The notes under the pieces are model-generated. The model was not told the origin of the DNA, did no database searches, and worked only from the letters and a program-made list of their open reading frames with translations. This document shows, in pieces, positions 29,580 to 37,650 of a DNA stretch of 64,000 nucleotides (position 1 is the stretch's first letter; every line of letters starts with the position of its first letter). Made by a program: the position numbers and the translations under genes. The DNA lies in contig NZ_CP077311.1 of assembly GCF_019048265.1 (NCBI RefSeq), positions 1,753,501 to 1,817,500 on the forward strand, written 5' to 3'. Origin of the DNA: Aeromonas sp. FDAARGOS 1405 (GTDB lineage: Bacteria > Pseudomonadota > Gammaproteobacteria > Enterobacterales > Aeromonadaceae).

Positions 29580-30380
29580 ATGCCGCCAAGGATATGGCCC
29601 ATGCGCGTATCTGCCCGCTATCTGCTCTTTATTGCGTTGCTGCTGCCCGCCACCGGCAGTGCGACCCCAGCCTTTACGCTGCGTACCTGCTTTGAAAACA
29701 GTGATTCCTACCCCTGGCTGCTGCAATCGGGGGAGGGGGTTGTGCAATATCACCTCAAGGCGGTTGCTACCGCTCTTGATGCCGAGATCGTGCTGACGCC
29801 GCTACCGTGGAAACGCTGCCTCTCTCAGGTGAGCAGTGGCCAGATGGATGCGGCCATCAAGATGAGCTATAGCGTCGAGCGGGCGACCACAGTGGGGGTC
29901 TATCCCATGCGTGAGGGCAAACCCGACCCTGCCAAGCGGCTGCTGACCGAGAGCTACAGCCTCTACCAGCTCAAGGGGGGCAAGAGCCAGTGGGATGGCA
30001 CCACCCTCTGGGTCAATGGCGTGGTTGCGGCCCAGTCCGGATTTTCCATCGTCGACTTGTTGCAGGCTGCGGGAGCCGAGGTGGATGACTCCAGCCGTGA
30101 CCCGCTGATCATGTTGAAAAAGCTGGTGATGGATCGGGCGCAGGCGACCGCCATCCAGACCGAGGTGGCCGACAGCATTCTGGCGGCCCATCCCGCGTTG
30201 CAGGCTCGCATCGAGCGGCTGTCGCCGGTGCTGGTGGAGAAGCCCTACTATCTGGTCTTCTCTCACCGCTTCTATCAGGCGGCAGGTATGGGATGCCATC
30301 GAGCAGGTGCGCGACTCTGCTGCCTATCAGCGTTATGCCACCTCGCTCAGAAGCACGCCTCCGGTGGGGGAGTAGGCTGA
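29580..30380 (+). CDS. Orphan SBP_bac_3-like periplasmic protein, frameshifted near its 3' end
   Basis: Amino-acid-type (SBP_bac_3) binding protein with signal peptide (MRVSARYLLFIALLLPATGSA). It contains LTPLPWKRCLSQVSSGQMDAAIKMSYS and KPYYLVFSHRFY. After FYQA the frame turns into unlikely sequence (GMGCHRAGARLCC). One frame over, from 30283, the sequence reads QVWDAIEQVRDSAAYQRY and ends at TAG 30373-30375, a normal ending for this family. One extra G at about 30279-30282 explains it. It is either a real lesion or an assembly error. Start 29580 has GGGAGAG upstream; ATG 29601 is an alternative. Confidence 0.75.
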   Translation: MPPRIWPMRVSARYLLFIALLLPATGSATPAFTLRTCFENSDSYPWLLQSGEGVVQYHLKAVATALDAEIVLTPLPWKRCLSQVSSGQMDAAIKMSYSVERATTVGVYPMREGKPDPAKRLLTESYSLYQLKGGKSQWDGTTLWVNGVVAAQSGFSIVDLLQAAGAEVDDSSRDPLIMLKKLVMDRAQATAIQTEVADSILAAHPALQARIERLSPVLVEKPYYLVFSHRFYQAAGMGCHRAGARLCCLSALCHLAQKHASGGGVG

Positions 30381-30486
30381 TGGATGCAACTGGCCGAAAA
30401 GGGGAGGAGAGCGCGGGTGGTGGCAGGGCCGAGCAGCCACGCTCAGGGGCTACACTGAAAGTACCCCTTCAGCCAAGGCGCGGTTT

Positions 30487-31371
30487 ATGTCACCCCTGCA
30501 TCTGCTGGCTGCCGCTCTGTTCTGCATGTTGTCGCTGACCGGGCAGGCGGCCACCCGGTTTACCTATATCAGCCCGGAGAGCGAGCGGGATCCGCGCACC
30601 ACTTATGATCGGGAGCTGCTGCGGCTCGCCCTCGACAAGACCCGCGACCAGTTTGGCGACTATCTGCTGGAGCCTGCACCGCCCATGACCAAGGCGCGTG
30701 AGCGGCTCAGCATGCAGCTCGACAGCTACCCCAACCTCTTTGTGATGGACAGCTACAGCAGCACCCGCGAGGATCTGGGGCTCGCCTATGTCCGTTTTCC
30801 CATCCATCTGGGGATCGTCAGCTACCGCATCTGTTTTGTGAGCCCGCAGCAAAAGGCGGCGGTGAGCAAAGTGACCGACCTCAAGGGGCTGCGCCAGTTC
30901 ACCTTCGGTCAGGGCAAGGGGTGGCTGGATGTGGATATCCTGCGTTACGCCGGGATGGAGGTGGTGGAAGTGGAGGGGTACGAGAAGCTGTTCAAAATGG
31001 TGGCGCGGGGCCGCTTCGATCTCTTCTGCCGCGGGGTGAGCGAGCTGCGCAGCGAGCAGCTGACCCACAAGGAGATGACGGATCTGTTGGTGGACGATGC
31101 GCTGTTGATCTACTACCCGCTGCCTCGGGTCTTCTACACCAATCCCAACAATCGCGAGGCGCTGCAGCGGGTCGAACGGGGGTTGCAGCTGGCGTGGCAG
31201 GATGGCTCGCTACAGGCGCTGTGGCGCAAGAGCTTTGGCCCGGCCATCGCCTTTGCCAAGTTCTCCCAGCGCCGAATGTTGCGACTGGATAATCCCTTCC
31301 TCGACGGGATCAGCTTCGATTACCGCCCCTACTTCTACAATCCGCAGACCGATCGCTTCGGCGATTACTGA
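30487..31371 (+). CDS. Orphan exported binding-protein-like protein, paralogue 2
   Basis: 294 residues, signal peptide MSPLHLLAAALFCMLSLTGQA. Same architecture as paralogues 1 and 3: TRFTYISPESERD, SYRICFVSPQQ, GQGKGWLDVDILRYAG, KMVARGRFDLFCRG, LQLAWQDGSLQALWR, FDYRPYFYNP. The putative -10 TACACT is at 30451-30456. Its last 7 bp overlap the LysR gene on the opposite strand. No ABC permease or ATPase is present; the function is unknown. Confidence 0.8.
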   Translation: MSPLHLLAAALFCMLSLTGQAATRFTYISPESERDPRTTYDRELLRLALDKTRDQFGDYLLEPAPPMTKARERLSMQLDSYPNLFVMDSYSSTREDLGLAYVRFPIHLGIVSYRICFVSPQQKAAVSKVTDLKGLRQFTFGQGKGWLDVDILRYAGMEVVEVEGYEKLFKMVARGRFDLFCRGVSELRSEQLTHKEMTDLLVDDALLIYYPLPRVFYTNPNNREALQRVERGLQLAWQDGSLQALWRKSFGPAIAFAKFSQRRMLRLDNPFLDGISFDYRPYFYNPQTDRFGDY

Positions 31372-32249
31372 GGTGCCTGCCGCTGGCGGCAGAGGGCCAA
31401 CCAAGCCTCGGCGGTGCGCGACAGATAGCGCTCGCTCGGCCAGATCACCCCGAGTCGCCAGCTCAATTCGGGCTCCAGCGGCCGCAGCACCAGACCATCC
31501 GGGGTCAGCCGGTGGCAGACCGGCTCCGGCAAGAAGGCGACCCCCATGCCGCTGCGTACCATGGCGGTGAGAAAATCCCACTGGCTGCTGCGCGCCGCCA
31601 CCTGCGGCACAAAGCCCGCCTCCTGACATGCCTGCTCCAACCGCTCGCTCAGGGTAAACGCCTGGGTATAGAGCAGGAAGGGCTCCTCCTGCAGGGACTC
31701 CAGCCGCAGCGGCGTCTCGCCATGCCAGCGGGGTTGATCAGGCAGCACTACCCGGATCGGGTATTGATCCAGCTCCAGCGCGCTGAGGGCGCCCCCCTCT
31801 TTGGTCGGCAGCATGGTGATGGCGAGATCCAGCTCCCCCTCCAGCACCGCCTGTTCGATGCGACGGCCGCCGTACTCCACCAGGGTCAGCTCCACCTTGG
31901 GATAGCGGGTGCGGTAGGCGCGGATCAGAGCCGCATAGACGTGACCCACCATGGGGGGAATGCCGAGGGTGAGGCGACCATGTTGCAGGCTCTGCAGATC
32001 CGCCAGTTCGGCCTCCAGCTGTTGCATCTCAGCCAAGATGGTCTGGGCACGGTTGAACAGCACCTGGCCGCTGTCGGTCAGGGTGAAGCGGCGCCCTTCC
32101 CGGTTGAGCAGGGGTTGGCCCAGCTCCTCCTCGATATTGCGGATCATCTTGCTGATGGTGGGCTGGGTGACGAACAGCTTTTCAGAGGCGCGGGTGAAGC
32201 TTTTTTCCCGTACCAGTTCGACAAAATAGCGCAGGGCGCGAATATCCAT
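31365..32249 (-). CDS. LysR-family regulator divergent from cidAB (CidR/YwbI-like)
   Basis: 294-residue LysR-type transcription factor. The N-terminal winged helix contains FTRASEKLFVTQPTISKMIRNIEEELGQPLLNREGR, followed by a substrate-binding domain from about residue 90. The divergent position next to cidA/cidB homologues is the classic arrangement of CidR/YwbI, which activates cid genes in response to acetate/overflow metabolism in Firmicutes. By that analogy it should bind between 32250 and 32378, and possibly also the similar segment at 34491. The ligand is not deducible. Confidence 0.88.
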   Translation of the reverse strand: MDIRALRYFVELVREKSFTRASEKLFVTQPTISKMIRNIEEELGQPLLNREGRRFTLTDSGQVLFNRAQTILAEMQQLEAELADLQSLQHGRLTLGIPPMVGHVYAALIRAYRTRYPKVELTLVEYGGRRIEQAVLEGELDLAITMLPTKEGGALSALELDQYPIRVVLPDQPRWHGETPLRLESLQEEPFLLYTQAFTLSERLEQACQEAGFVPQVAARSSQWDFLTAMVRSGMGVAFLPEPVCHRLTPDGLVLRPLEPELSWRLGVIWPSERYLSRTAEAWLALCRQRQAPQ

Positions 32250-32288
32250 GGACTCTCTCGACTCGTGTTGGCGGTTACGGGATTAAGT

Positions 32289-32355
32289 ATGCCTATGTGG
32301 CATGAATTCGATAATTTTAATTCATTTCTGGCAGGTTTTGCTCAACTCTATACTG
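32289..32355 (+). promoter_or_regulatory. Shared upstream element, copy A (cidA side)
   Basis: 67 bp that match 34491-34557 ungapped at 47 positions. It contains the inverted repeat ATGAATT-N10-AATTCAT (32302-32325) and a -10-like TATACT at 32349-32354 at the same offset in both copies, without a good -35, as expected for an activator-dependent promoter. The same bases also form a short ORF (see 32289-32381). Confidence 0.5.
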
Positions 32356-32381
32356 TGAGCCGGTTCACAGAAAGACGATGA
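32289..32381 (+). CDS. Possible 30-codon ORF coupled to cidA
   Basis: ATG 32289 opens MPMWHEFDNFNSFLAG..., which ends at a TGA (32379-32381) overlapping the cidA ATG as ATGA. The peptide resembles the start of the ORF at 34491 (MPKWNVFYYFNSFFAG); shared residues include FNSF, AG, YT and SR, with some synonymous third-base changes. If TATACT at 32349 is the promoter, this frame would not be translated. Unproven. Confidence 0.3.
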   Translation: MPMWHEFDNFNSFLAGFAQLYTVSRFTERR

Positions 32382-32785
32382 TCATGAAAGCCCTCTGCTT
32401 GCGCTGGTTACAGACTCCCTTCCAGATTGTGTTGCTGGCAGCCATCTGGCTGCTGGCCGATACCGCGGTGCGTACCCTCCATCTGCCGCTGCCTGCCAAC
32501 CTCACCGGCATGCTGTTGCTGCTGGTCTGCATCCTGCTCGGGGTGGTCAAGGCCGAGTGGTTCAGCGCGGGGGCTCGCTGGCTGCTGGCCGAGATGCTGC
32601 TCTTCTTCGTGCCCGCCGTGGTGGCGGTGGTCAACTATCAGGATCTGCTGCTGCAAGAGGGGTGGCGCATCATGGTGGTGCTGCTGGTGAGCACCACGCT
32701 AGTGCTCGGCACCACGGCGCTGGTGGTGGACCGGGTCTACCGCCTCGAACTGAAACTGGCCCGCCGGAGTCGCCGTCATGTCTGA
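32378..32785 (+). CDS. cidA: CidA/LrgA-family holin-like protein
   Basis: 135-residue inner-membrane protein with four hydrophobic segments and the CidA/LrgA pattern LPLPANLTGMLLLLVCILLG and MLLFFVPAVVAVVNY. Family members form holin-like oligomers affecting autolysis and metabolite export. Start ATG 32378 or ATG 32384. Overlaps the next gene by 8 bp (operon). The symbol is given by family; it could equally be called lrgA-type. Confidence 0.85.
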   Translation: MIMKALCLRWLQTPFQIVLLAAIWLLADTAVRTLHLPLPANLTGMLLLLVCILLGVVKAEWFSAGARWLLAEMLLFFVPAVVAVVNYQDLLLQEGWRIMVVLLVSTTLVLGTTALVVDRVYRLELKLARRSRRHV

Positions 32786-33467
32786 TACCCTGCTCGGGCT
32801 GATCTGCTTCGCTCTTACCCTGCTCTTCTACTACGCCAGCAAATGGCTCTACGGCAAAAAGCGCATCCTGCCGCTGATGCCGCTGCTGCTGGCGCCGACC
32901 CTGCTGGTGGCCGTGGTGCTGCTGTTCCACATCCCCTATCAGGATTACATGGCGGAATCCCACTGGCTGCTCTGGCTGCTGGGCCCAGCCACCGTTGCCT
33001 TCGCCGTGCCGGTCTACGAGAACCGCCAGCTCATTCGCCGCCACTGGCTATCGCTGTCGGTGGGGGTGGTCGCCTCGGTCATCATGGCGGTGGGGAGTAC
33101 CGTGCTGCTGGCCCGCTGGCTGGATCTCTCTGACATGTTGCAACGCAGTCTGGCGATGCGTTCCATCACCACGCCATTTGCGGTGGAGGCGACCCGCGCC
33201 ATCGGCGGTCAGAGCGATCTCACCGCGCTGTTTGTGGTGCTGACCGGGGTGATTGGTATGGCGGTGGGGGAGAGCGTGCTGACCGTGCTGGCCATTCGCA
33301 GTCGCCTCGGCAAGGGGGCGGGTTTTGGCGCCTCGGCCCACGGTGCCGGTACTGCCAGGGCTTATCAGATGGGTAATGAGGAGGGAGTGGTCTCCAGTAT
33401 GGTGATGATGATCGCCGGCATGGTGACCGTGCTGCTGGCGCCCCTGCTGGGCCAGCTGTTCTGGTAG
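32778..33467 (+). CDS. cidB: CidB/LrgB-family membrane protein
   Basis: 229-residue LrgB-fold membrane protein. The family motifs are clear: SITTPFAVEATRAIGG and ASAHGAGTARAYQMGNEEG. Partner of the CidA homologue, overlapping it by 8 bp. In plants and bacteria LrgB proteins are linked to glycolate/pyruvate/lactate transport as well as to control of lysis. Confidence 0.88.
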   Translation: MSDTLLGLICFALTLLFYYASKWLYGKKRILPLMPLLLAPTLLVAVVLLFHIPYQDYMAESHWLLWLLGPATVAFAVPVYENRQLIRRHWLSLSVGVVASVIMAVGSTVLLARWLDLSDMLQRSLAMRSITTPFAVEATRAIGGQSDLTALFVVLTGVIGMAVGESVLTVLAIRSRLGKGAGFGASAHGAGTARAYQMGNEEGVVSSMVMMIAGMVTVLLAPLLGQLFW

Positions 33468-33532
33468 GCCGGACTTCCCTTTAGAAGGCGGCTCGTCCCG
33501 GCGCTACACTCTAGTGAGCCTGTATTTCCGGG

Positions 33533-34438
33533 ATGAGCAGTATGACCTTTCATCGCCTCGCTTCCTGCTTGCTGCTGTGCAGTCTTTCCCTCCTTGCCAG
33601 TCCCCTACGGGCGAGCAACGTTTTTACCCACATCAGCCCGGAGAGCGACCGGGACTTGCGTACCCTCTATTTTCGCGACCTGTTGCAACTCGCGCTGGAG
33701 AAGACCCGCGACAGCTTCGGTGACTACGAGCTGCGGGTGGCGCCGCCGATGAACCGGATCCAGCTGCGACAGGTGCTGCAAACCAATCTCTATCCCAATC
33801 TGTTTGCCGTCGATACACCACAGCCCGCTAGCGGCGAGGCCCTCGACTATGTCCGCTTCCCGGTGGAGCTCGGCATCCTCGGCTATCGCATCTGCTTTGT
33901 CAGTCCGCAGCAAGCGAAGACGATTGCCAGCGTGACCCGCTTCGATCAGCTCAAGCAGTACCAGAACGTGCAGGGGCGTGGTTGGCAGGATGTTGCCATT
34001 CTGCGGGCGGCCGGTTTGCAAGTGCAGGAGGTGGACGGCTACGAGCGGCTGTTCAAGCTGGTGGCACGTGGGCGGGCCGACCTCTTTTGCCGCGGCGCCA
34101 ACGAGCTCTTCGCCGAGCTGGAGCAGCACCGTGATGTGGCCGGCCTCATCGTGGAGCAGCGTATCGCCTTGCACTACCCCTTCCTCCATCTCTTCTACAC
34201 CTTCAAGGGGAATCAGGCGGGGATCCGGCGCATTCAGACCGGGCTCAAACTGGCGTGGCAGGATGGTTCGCTGCAGCGGCTCTGGCTGCACCACTTCAAA
34301 CCCTCCCTTGAGCGGGCCAGGCTCCACGAGCGCAAGCTGTTCGAGCTGCCCAACCCCCTGCTCAAGGGGATCGACTTTGATTACGACGCCTATCACTACG
34401 ATCCGGTGATGGGGCGTTTCGGCCCCGGTTTGCCCTGA
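33533..34438 (+). CDS. Orphan exported binding-protein-like protein, paralogue 3
   Basis: 301 residues, signal peptide ending near SPLRAS. Closest in layout to paralogue 2: FTHISPESDRDLRTLY, GYRICFVSPQQ, WQDVAILRAAG, KLVARGRADLFCRGANE, LKLAWQDGSLQRLW, and an FDYDAYHYDP ending instead of FDYRPYxYNP. TACACT at 33505-33510 is the likely -10; ATG 33542 is an alternative start. It is followed by its own terminator. The function is unknown. Confidence 0.8.
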   Translation: MSSMTFHRLASCLLLCSLSLLASPLRASNVFTHISPESDRDLRTLYFRDLLQLALEKTRDSFGDYELRVAPPMNRIQLRQVLQTNLYPNLFAVDTPQPASGEALDYVRFPVELGILGYRICFVSPQQAKTIASVTRFDQLKQYQNVQGRGWQDVAILRAAGLQVQEVDGYERLFKLVARGRADLFCRGANELFAELEQHRDVAGLIVEQRIALHYPFLHLFYTFKGNQAGIRRIQTGLKLAWQDGSLQRLWLHHFKPSLERARLHERKLFELPNPLLKGIDFDYDAYHYDPVMGRFGPGLP

Positions 34439-34453
34439 GTGAGTTGAGCGCAC

Positions 34454-34478
34454 GGCCAGCCCTGCGGCTGGCCTTTTT
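34454..34478 (+). terminator. Terminator after paralogue 3
   Basis: GGCCAGC-CCTGCG-GCTGGCC followed by TTTTT, 15 bp after the stop. Confidence 0.85.
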
Positions 34479-34490
34479 ACAGTAAAAATC

Positions 34491-34557
34491 ATGCCTAAAT
34501 GGAATGTTTTTTATTATTTTAATTCATTTTTTGCAGGTTTGTTCGCTGCATATACTG
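34491..34557 (+). promoter_or_regulatory. Shared upstream element, copy B (patatin side)
   Basis: Second copy of the 67-bp segment at 32289 (47 identities). The longest identical blocks are TTTTAATTCATTT and GCAGGTTT. TATACT is at 34551-34556. The left arm of the inverted repeat is degenerate here (ATGTTTT). Confidence 0.5.
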
Positions 34558-34676
34558 GTAGTCGCTTGACGGTATCGGCGCACTCCAGTTGTCCTATCCG
34601 TCCAGCAGGCGTCTTGGTGCCCAGCATGAAGGCGTCCATCACCGATCGGGGTATGCCCCGAATTTTTTACCGCTGA
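34491..34676 (+). CDS. Possible 61-codon ORF ahead of the patatin gene
   Basis: An ATG at 34491 opens MPKWNVFYYFNSFFAG..., related to the ORF at 32289, and ends at TGA 34674-34676, 12 bp before the patatin start. No Shine-Dalgarno is visible, and a terminator-like hairpin lies within its last codons. Either a leader ORF or a chance frame over a regulatory segment. Confidence 0.25.
   Translation: MPKWNVFYYFNSFFAGLFAAYTGSRLTVSAHSSCPIRPAGVLVPSMKASITDRGMPRIFYR
34646..34668 (+). terminator. Terminator-like hairpin in the patatin leader (possible attenuator)
   Basis: TCGGGG-TATG-CCCCGA, then ATTTTTT, only 20 bp before ATG 34689 and downstream of the putative promoter. Its position suggests attenuation of the patatin gene, but no antiterminator structure was worked out. 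Confidence 0.5.
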
Positions 34677-34688
34677 CGGAGCCTTCAC

Positions 34689-35549
34689 ATGTTCTCTTCT
34701 GCTACCAGCGCACTCATTGTCGAAGGGGGCGCCATGCGCGGCATCTTCGCCAGCGGCGTGCTAGATGCCTTCGTGGAAAGTCACCACTACCCGTTCGATT
34801 TCGTCATGGGGGTCTCGGCCGGCGCGACCAATCTGGTCTCTTACCTGAGCGAGCAGCCGCGCCGCAGCCATCACATCATCACCGAACTGGCTTGCAGCAG
34901 CGACTTTCTCGACCCGCTGCGCTTCGTCAAGGGGGGGGATTTGGTGGATGTCAGCTGGCTCTGGCGTACTAGCCGCTACCGCTTTCCCCTCGACCTGGAC
35001 ACTTTCTCCGCCTGTCGTATTCCCTTCTATGCGGTGACCACCGAGGTGGCGACTGGCGCGGCTGTCTACCTGCCTGTGCACCCCGACAATATGGATGAAG
35101 TGCTGACAGCTACCTGCGCCCTGCCGGTGGTGCAGCACGAGACCCCCTGTGTCGATGGCCGTCTCATGGCGGATGGCGGTATCAGTGACTCAATCCCGGT
35201 GATCGAGGCTTATCGGCGCGGGGCGCGGCGGATGACGGTGGTGCTCTCTGAACCCCGCGGCTATCGCAAGAAGCCGGCCCGTTTCTGCTGGATGGTCAAA
35301 GCCTTGCTGAAAACTCAACCAGCGCTGGCGCAGGCGATGCTGGTACGGGATGTGGCCTATAACCGGGCTCTCGATTTTATTGAGACGCCACCCGCCGATT
35401 GCGAGATCGAGGTGATCGCACCACCGGCCGGTTTTCCGGTCTCCCGTTTTACCCGAGATCCATCCAAGCTGGAGTCCGGTTATCTGCAGGGCTACTGGCA
35501 GGGGCGCCAGAGCGTGCTGCGGGCAGTCAGGAGTGTACGTGCCGCTTAG
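34689..35549 (+). CDS. Cytosolic patatin-like phospholipase (YjjU/RssA-like)
   Basis: 286 residues without signal peptide. The patatin core is complete: oxyanion loop EGGAMRGIF (in place of GGGxxG), nucleophile elbow GVSAG (S54 by count from ATG) and catalytic Asp in DGG (ADGGISDSIP). It resembles E. coli YjjU. ACGGAG lies 8 bp before ATG 34689. Expected to hydrolyse acyl esters at the inner face of the membrane; the substrate is unknown. The upstream region shares an element with cidA, so joint control is possible. Confidence 0.85.
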   Translation: MFSSATSALIVEGGAMRGIFASGVLDAFVESHHYPFDFVMGVSAGATNLVSYLSEQPRRSHHIITELACSSDFLDPLRFVKGGDLVDVSWLWRTSRYRFPLDLDTFSACRIPFYAVTTEVATGAAVYLPVHPDNMDEVLTATCALPVVQHETPCVDGRLMADGGISDSIPVIEAYRRGARRMTVVLSEPRGYRKKPARFCWMVKALLKTQPALAQAMLVRDVAYNRALDFIETPPADCEIEVIAPPAGFPVSRFTRDPSKLESGYLQGYWQGRQSVLRAVRSVRAA

Positions 35550-35659
35550 CGGCAACCTGGTGTCTTTAAACGTTGCTACCGTCTGAGGCAGGTCACTGAA
35601 TCGGGGGCGCTGGCGTGGTTAAATGGTCGGCTCACATCTTGCCGGATATTGCTGTGACC

Positions 35660-37561
35660 ATGCCATCTGACCTTCAGCCGCTGCTCGCCTGGCCTGACTA
35701 TCTGCAGGCATCCTGGCTGCGCTGCGCCCACCAGACCAGTGCCACCCTCTGGCATCCGCCCCACAGCGCCAAGGGGCAGACCTTGCAGAGCCTGCGTCAG
35801 CGCAAGCGGGACCTGCTCACCACCGGCGAGATGGCCCTCGAAGATCTCTACGAATTTATGGAGGGGCGCCCCTGCGCCCTGCTGCTCACCGACGAGAGCG
35901 GCTGCCTGCTGGCCCAGACCGGCCACCCCGACACCCTGCGCGAGATGGCGGCGCTGGGATTTGGCCCCGGTGCCTTCTTCAGCGAGGGGCGCATCGGCAC
36001 CAATGCCATCAATCTGGCTGCGCTGGAGGGGGTACCGCTCTGCGTCAGCGGCCCCCAGCACTTCAACCAGACCCTCCACCCCTGGCACAGCTGCGCCAGT
36101 CCGGTCTACAACAGCAATGGCCGTCAGGTCGCCATCATCGCTTTGATCTGCAAGGTGGAGGAGGCGAGCGCGGGCGATCTGGCGCTCACCGTCGGCGCCG
36201 GGCGCGAGCTGGCCCATCTGCTGCAGATGGATACCCTGATGCAGGAGTCCCAGCACCACCTGAGCGAGCTTTACGCCCTGCTCGATGGTATGGATGACGG
36301 CGTGCTGGCCTGGGACCCGCAGGGTCGGCTGCGCTACCTCAACGCGCTGGCGGCACACCGGCTGCGGCTCGATCCGGCGCTCTGTCTTGGCCAGCCGCTG
36401 GAGCAGCACCTGTTGCTGCCCCAGCGGTTGCAGCTGGCCATCAAGGGGCAGACGCCACTGAGTCATGTGGAGGTGACGCTGGAGCGACTCGGCGCTCAGG
36501 AGGGGGAGTTTATCAATGCGCTGGTGAGCCTCAAGCCGCTGCCGGGGCCGGAGGGGGTCAGCTTTATCGCCCTGCTGCACCCGGTCGATCGGCTGCGGGC
36601 CATTCACCAGCTGCGCCAGACGGTGCCCGAGCTGTCGGCGCTGGTGGGGGAATCGAGCGCCATGCGCAAGCTGCTGCGCTACGCCCGGCAGGCGGCCCAG
36701 AGTCAGGGGCCGATCCTGCTGCGCGGCGAGGAGGAGGTGGGCAAGGCCCAGCTGGCGGAGGCGATCCACTTTGGCAGCGAGCGGGCTGCCGGGTCGCTCA
36801 TTACCCTCAACTGTCAGGCGCTGCCGAGCGAGCGGATGGCGCTGGAGCTGATGGGTTCCGACGAGGCGGGGCAGGAGCGGGCGGGCAAGTTCGAGCTGGC
36901 CCACGGCGGCACGCTCGTGCTGGAGCAGGTGGAGTGTCTCTCTGCCCCCATGCAGGCGGCGCTGCTGCAACTGCTCAAGACCGGCCGCATCCAGCGCTTC
37001 GATTCGGCCCGTATCCTGCCGCTCAAGGTGCGGATCATTGCCACCAGCAGCGCCCCGCTGGAGCAGCTGGTGCAGGAGGGGCTGTTTGGTCGTCAGCTGC
37101 TCTATGCCTTGCAGGCGTGCGAGCTCTGGCTGCCGGGATTGCGGGAGCGCACGGCGGATCTGCCGGGCCTGATCAGCCAGCAGTTGGCGGCGCAGGGGCG
37201 CGAGCCGGTACGCCAGTTCAGCCCGGCGGCCCTCGATTGCCTGCTCGCCTACCCCTGGCCCGGCAATCTGGGGGAGCTGCGCAGTGCCATCGAGCATGCG
37301 CTGCTTCACGCCGGTCAGGGGCCGATCCCGCCCGAGGCGCTGCCTGCCGCCATTCGGCACGGCTATCAGCAGGTGGCAGACGAGGTAGTGGGGCAACCGC
37401 TGCTCACGCTGGCGGAGCTGGAGCGGCAAGCCATCTTGCGCTGCGCCCATGCTTGCAAGGGGCAGGTGAGCCAGATGGCCCTGCATCTGGGCATCAGTCG
37501 CACCACCCTCTGGCGGCGGCTCAAACTGCTCGAGATCGATCCCGCCGACTATCACGGCTGA
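35660..37561 (+). CDS. dhaR: DhaR, activator of the dihydroxyacetone kinase operon
   Basis: 633-residue enhancer-binding-protein relative: N-terminal GAF-like sensor (about 60-200), PAS (about 220-320), AAA+ region (about 325-540) and a Fis-type helix-turn-helix at the end (QMALHLGISRTTLWRRL). As in E. coli DhaR, Walker A is degenerate (GEEEVGKAQ) and there is no GAFTGA loop, so it should act with sigma-70, not sigma-54. In E. coli, DhaK antagonises and DhaL-ADP activates DhaR. Start ATG 35660; a GTG at 35615 is possible. Convergent with gldA, the last gene of the operon it should control. Confidence 0.9.
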   Translation: MPSDLQPLLAWPDYLQASWLRCAHQTSATLWHPPHSAKGQTLQSLRQRKRDLLTTGEMALEDLYEFMEGRPCALLLTDESGCLLAQTGHPDTLREMAALGFGPGAFFSEGRIGTNAINLAALEGVPLCVSGPQHFNQTLHPWHSCASPVYNSNGRQVAIIALICKVEEASAGDLALTVGAGRELAHLLQMDTLMQESQHHLSELYALLDGMDDGVLAWDPQGRLRYLNALAAHRLRLDPALCLGQPLEQHLLLPQRLQLAIKGQTPLSHVEVTLERLGAQEGEFINALVSLKPLPGPEGVSFIALLHPVDRLRAIHQLRQTVPELSALVGESSAMRKLLRYARQAAQSQGPILLRGEEEVGKAQLAEAIHFGSERAAGSLITLNCQALPSERMALELMGSDEAGQERAGKFELAHGGTLVLEQVECLSAPMQAALLQLLKTGRIQRFDSARILPLKVRIIATSSAPLEQLVQEGLFGRQLLYALQACELWLPGLRERTADLPGLISQQLAAQGREPVRQFSPAALDCLLAYPWPGNLGELRSAIEHALLHAGQGPIPPEALPAAIRHGYQQVADEVVGQPLLTLAELERQAILRCAHACKGQVSQMALHLGISRTTLWRRLKLLEIDPADYHG

Positions 37562-37597
37562 CGGCGAGCCGTTGCGAACCGACCCGTAGAAAATGAA

Positions 37598-37621
37598 ACG
37601 GCCCCGCAGATGCGGGGCCGT
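37598..37621 (-). terminator. Terminator of the dhaKLM-gldA operon
   Basis: ACGGCCCCGCA/TGCGGGGCCGT hairpin; on the minus strand it is followed by TTCATTTTC. It sits between convergent dhaR and gldA and may work both ways. Confidence 0.75.
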
Positions 37622-37650
37622 CTTATATGGCTAGATCAGTCGTGGCGTGG

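Noticed and set aside
35576..37555. 659-codon minus-strand ORF
   Set aside because: Antisense shadow of dhaR; low-complexity Gln/Arg/Leu composition.
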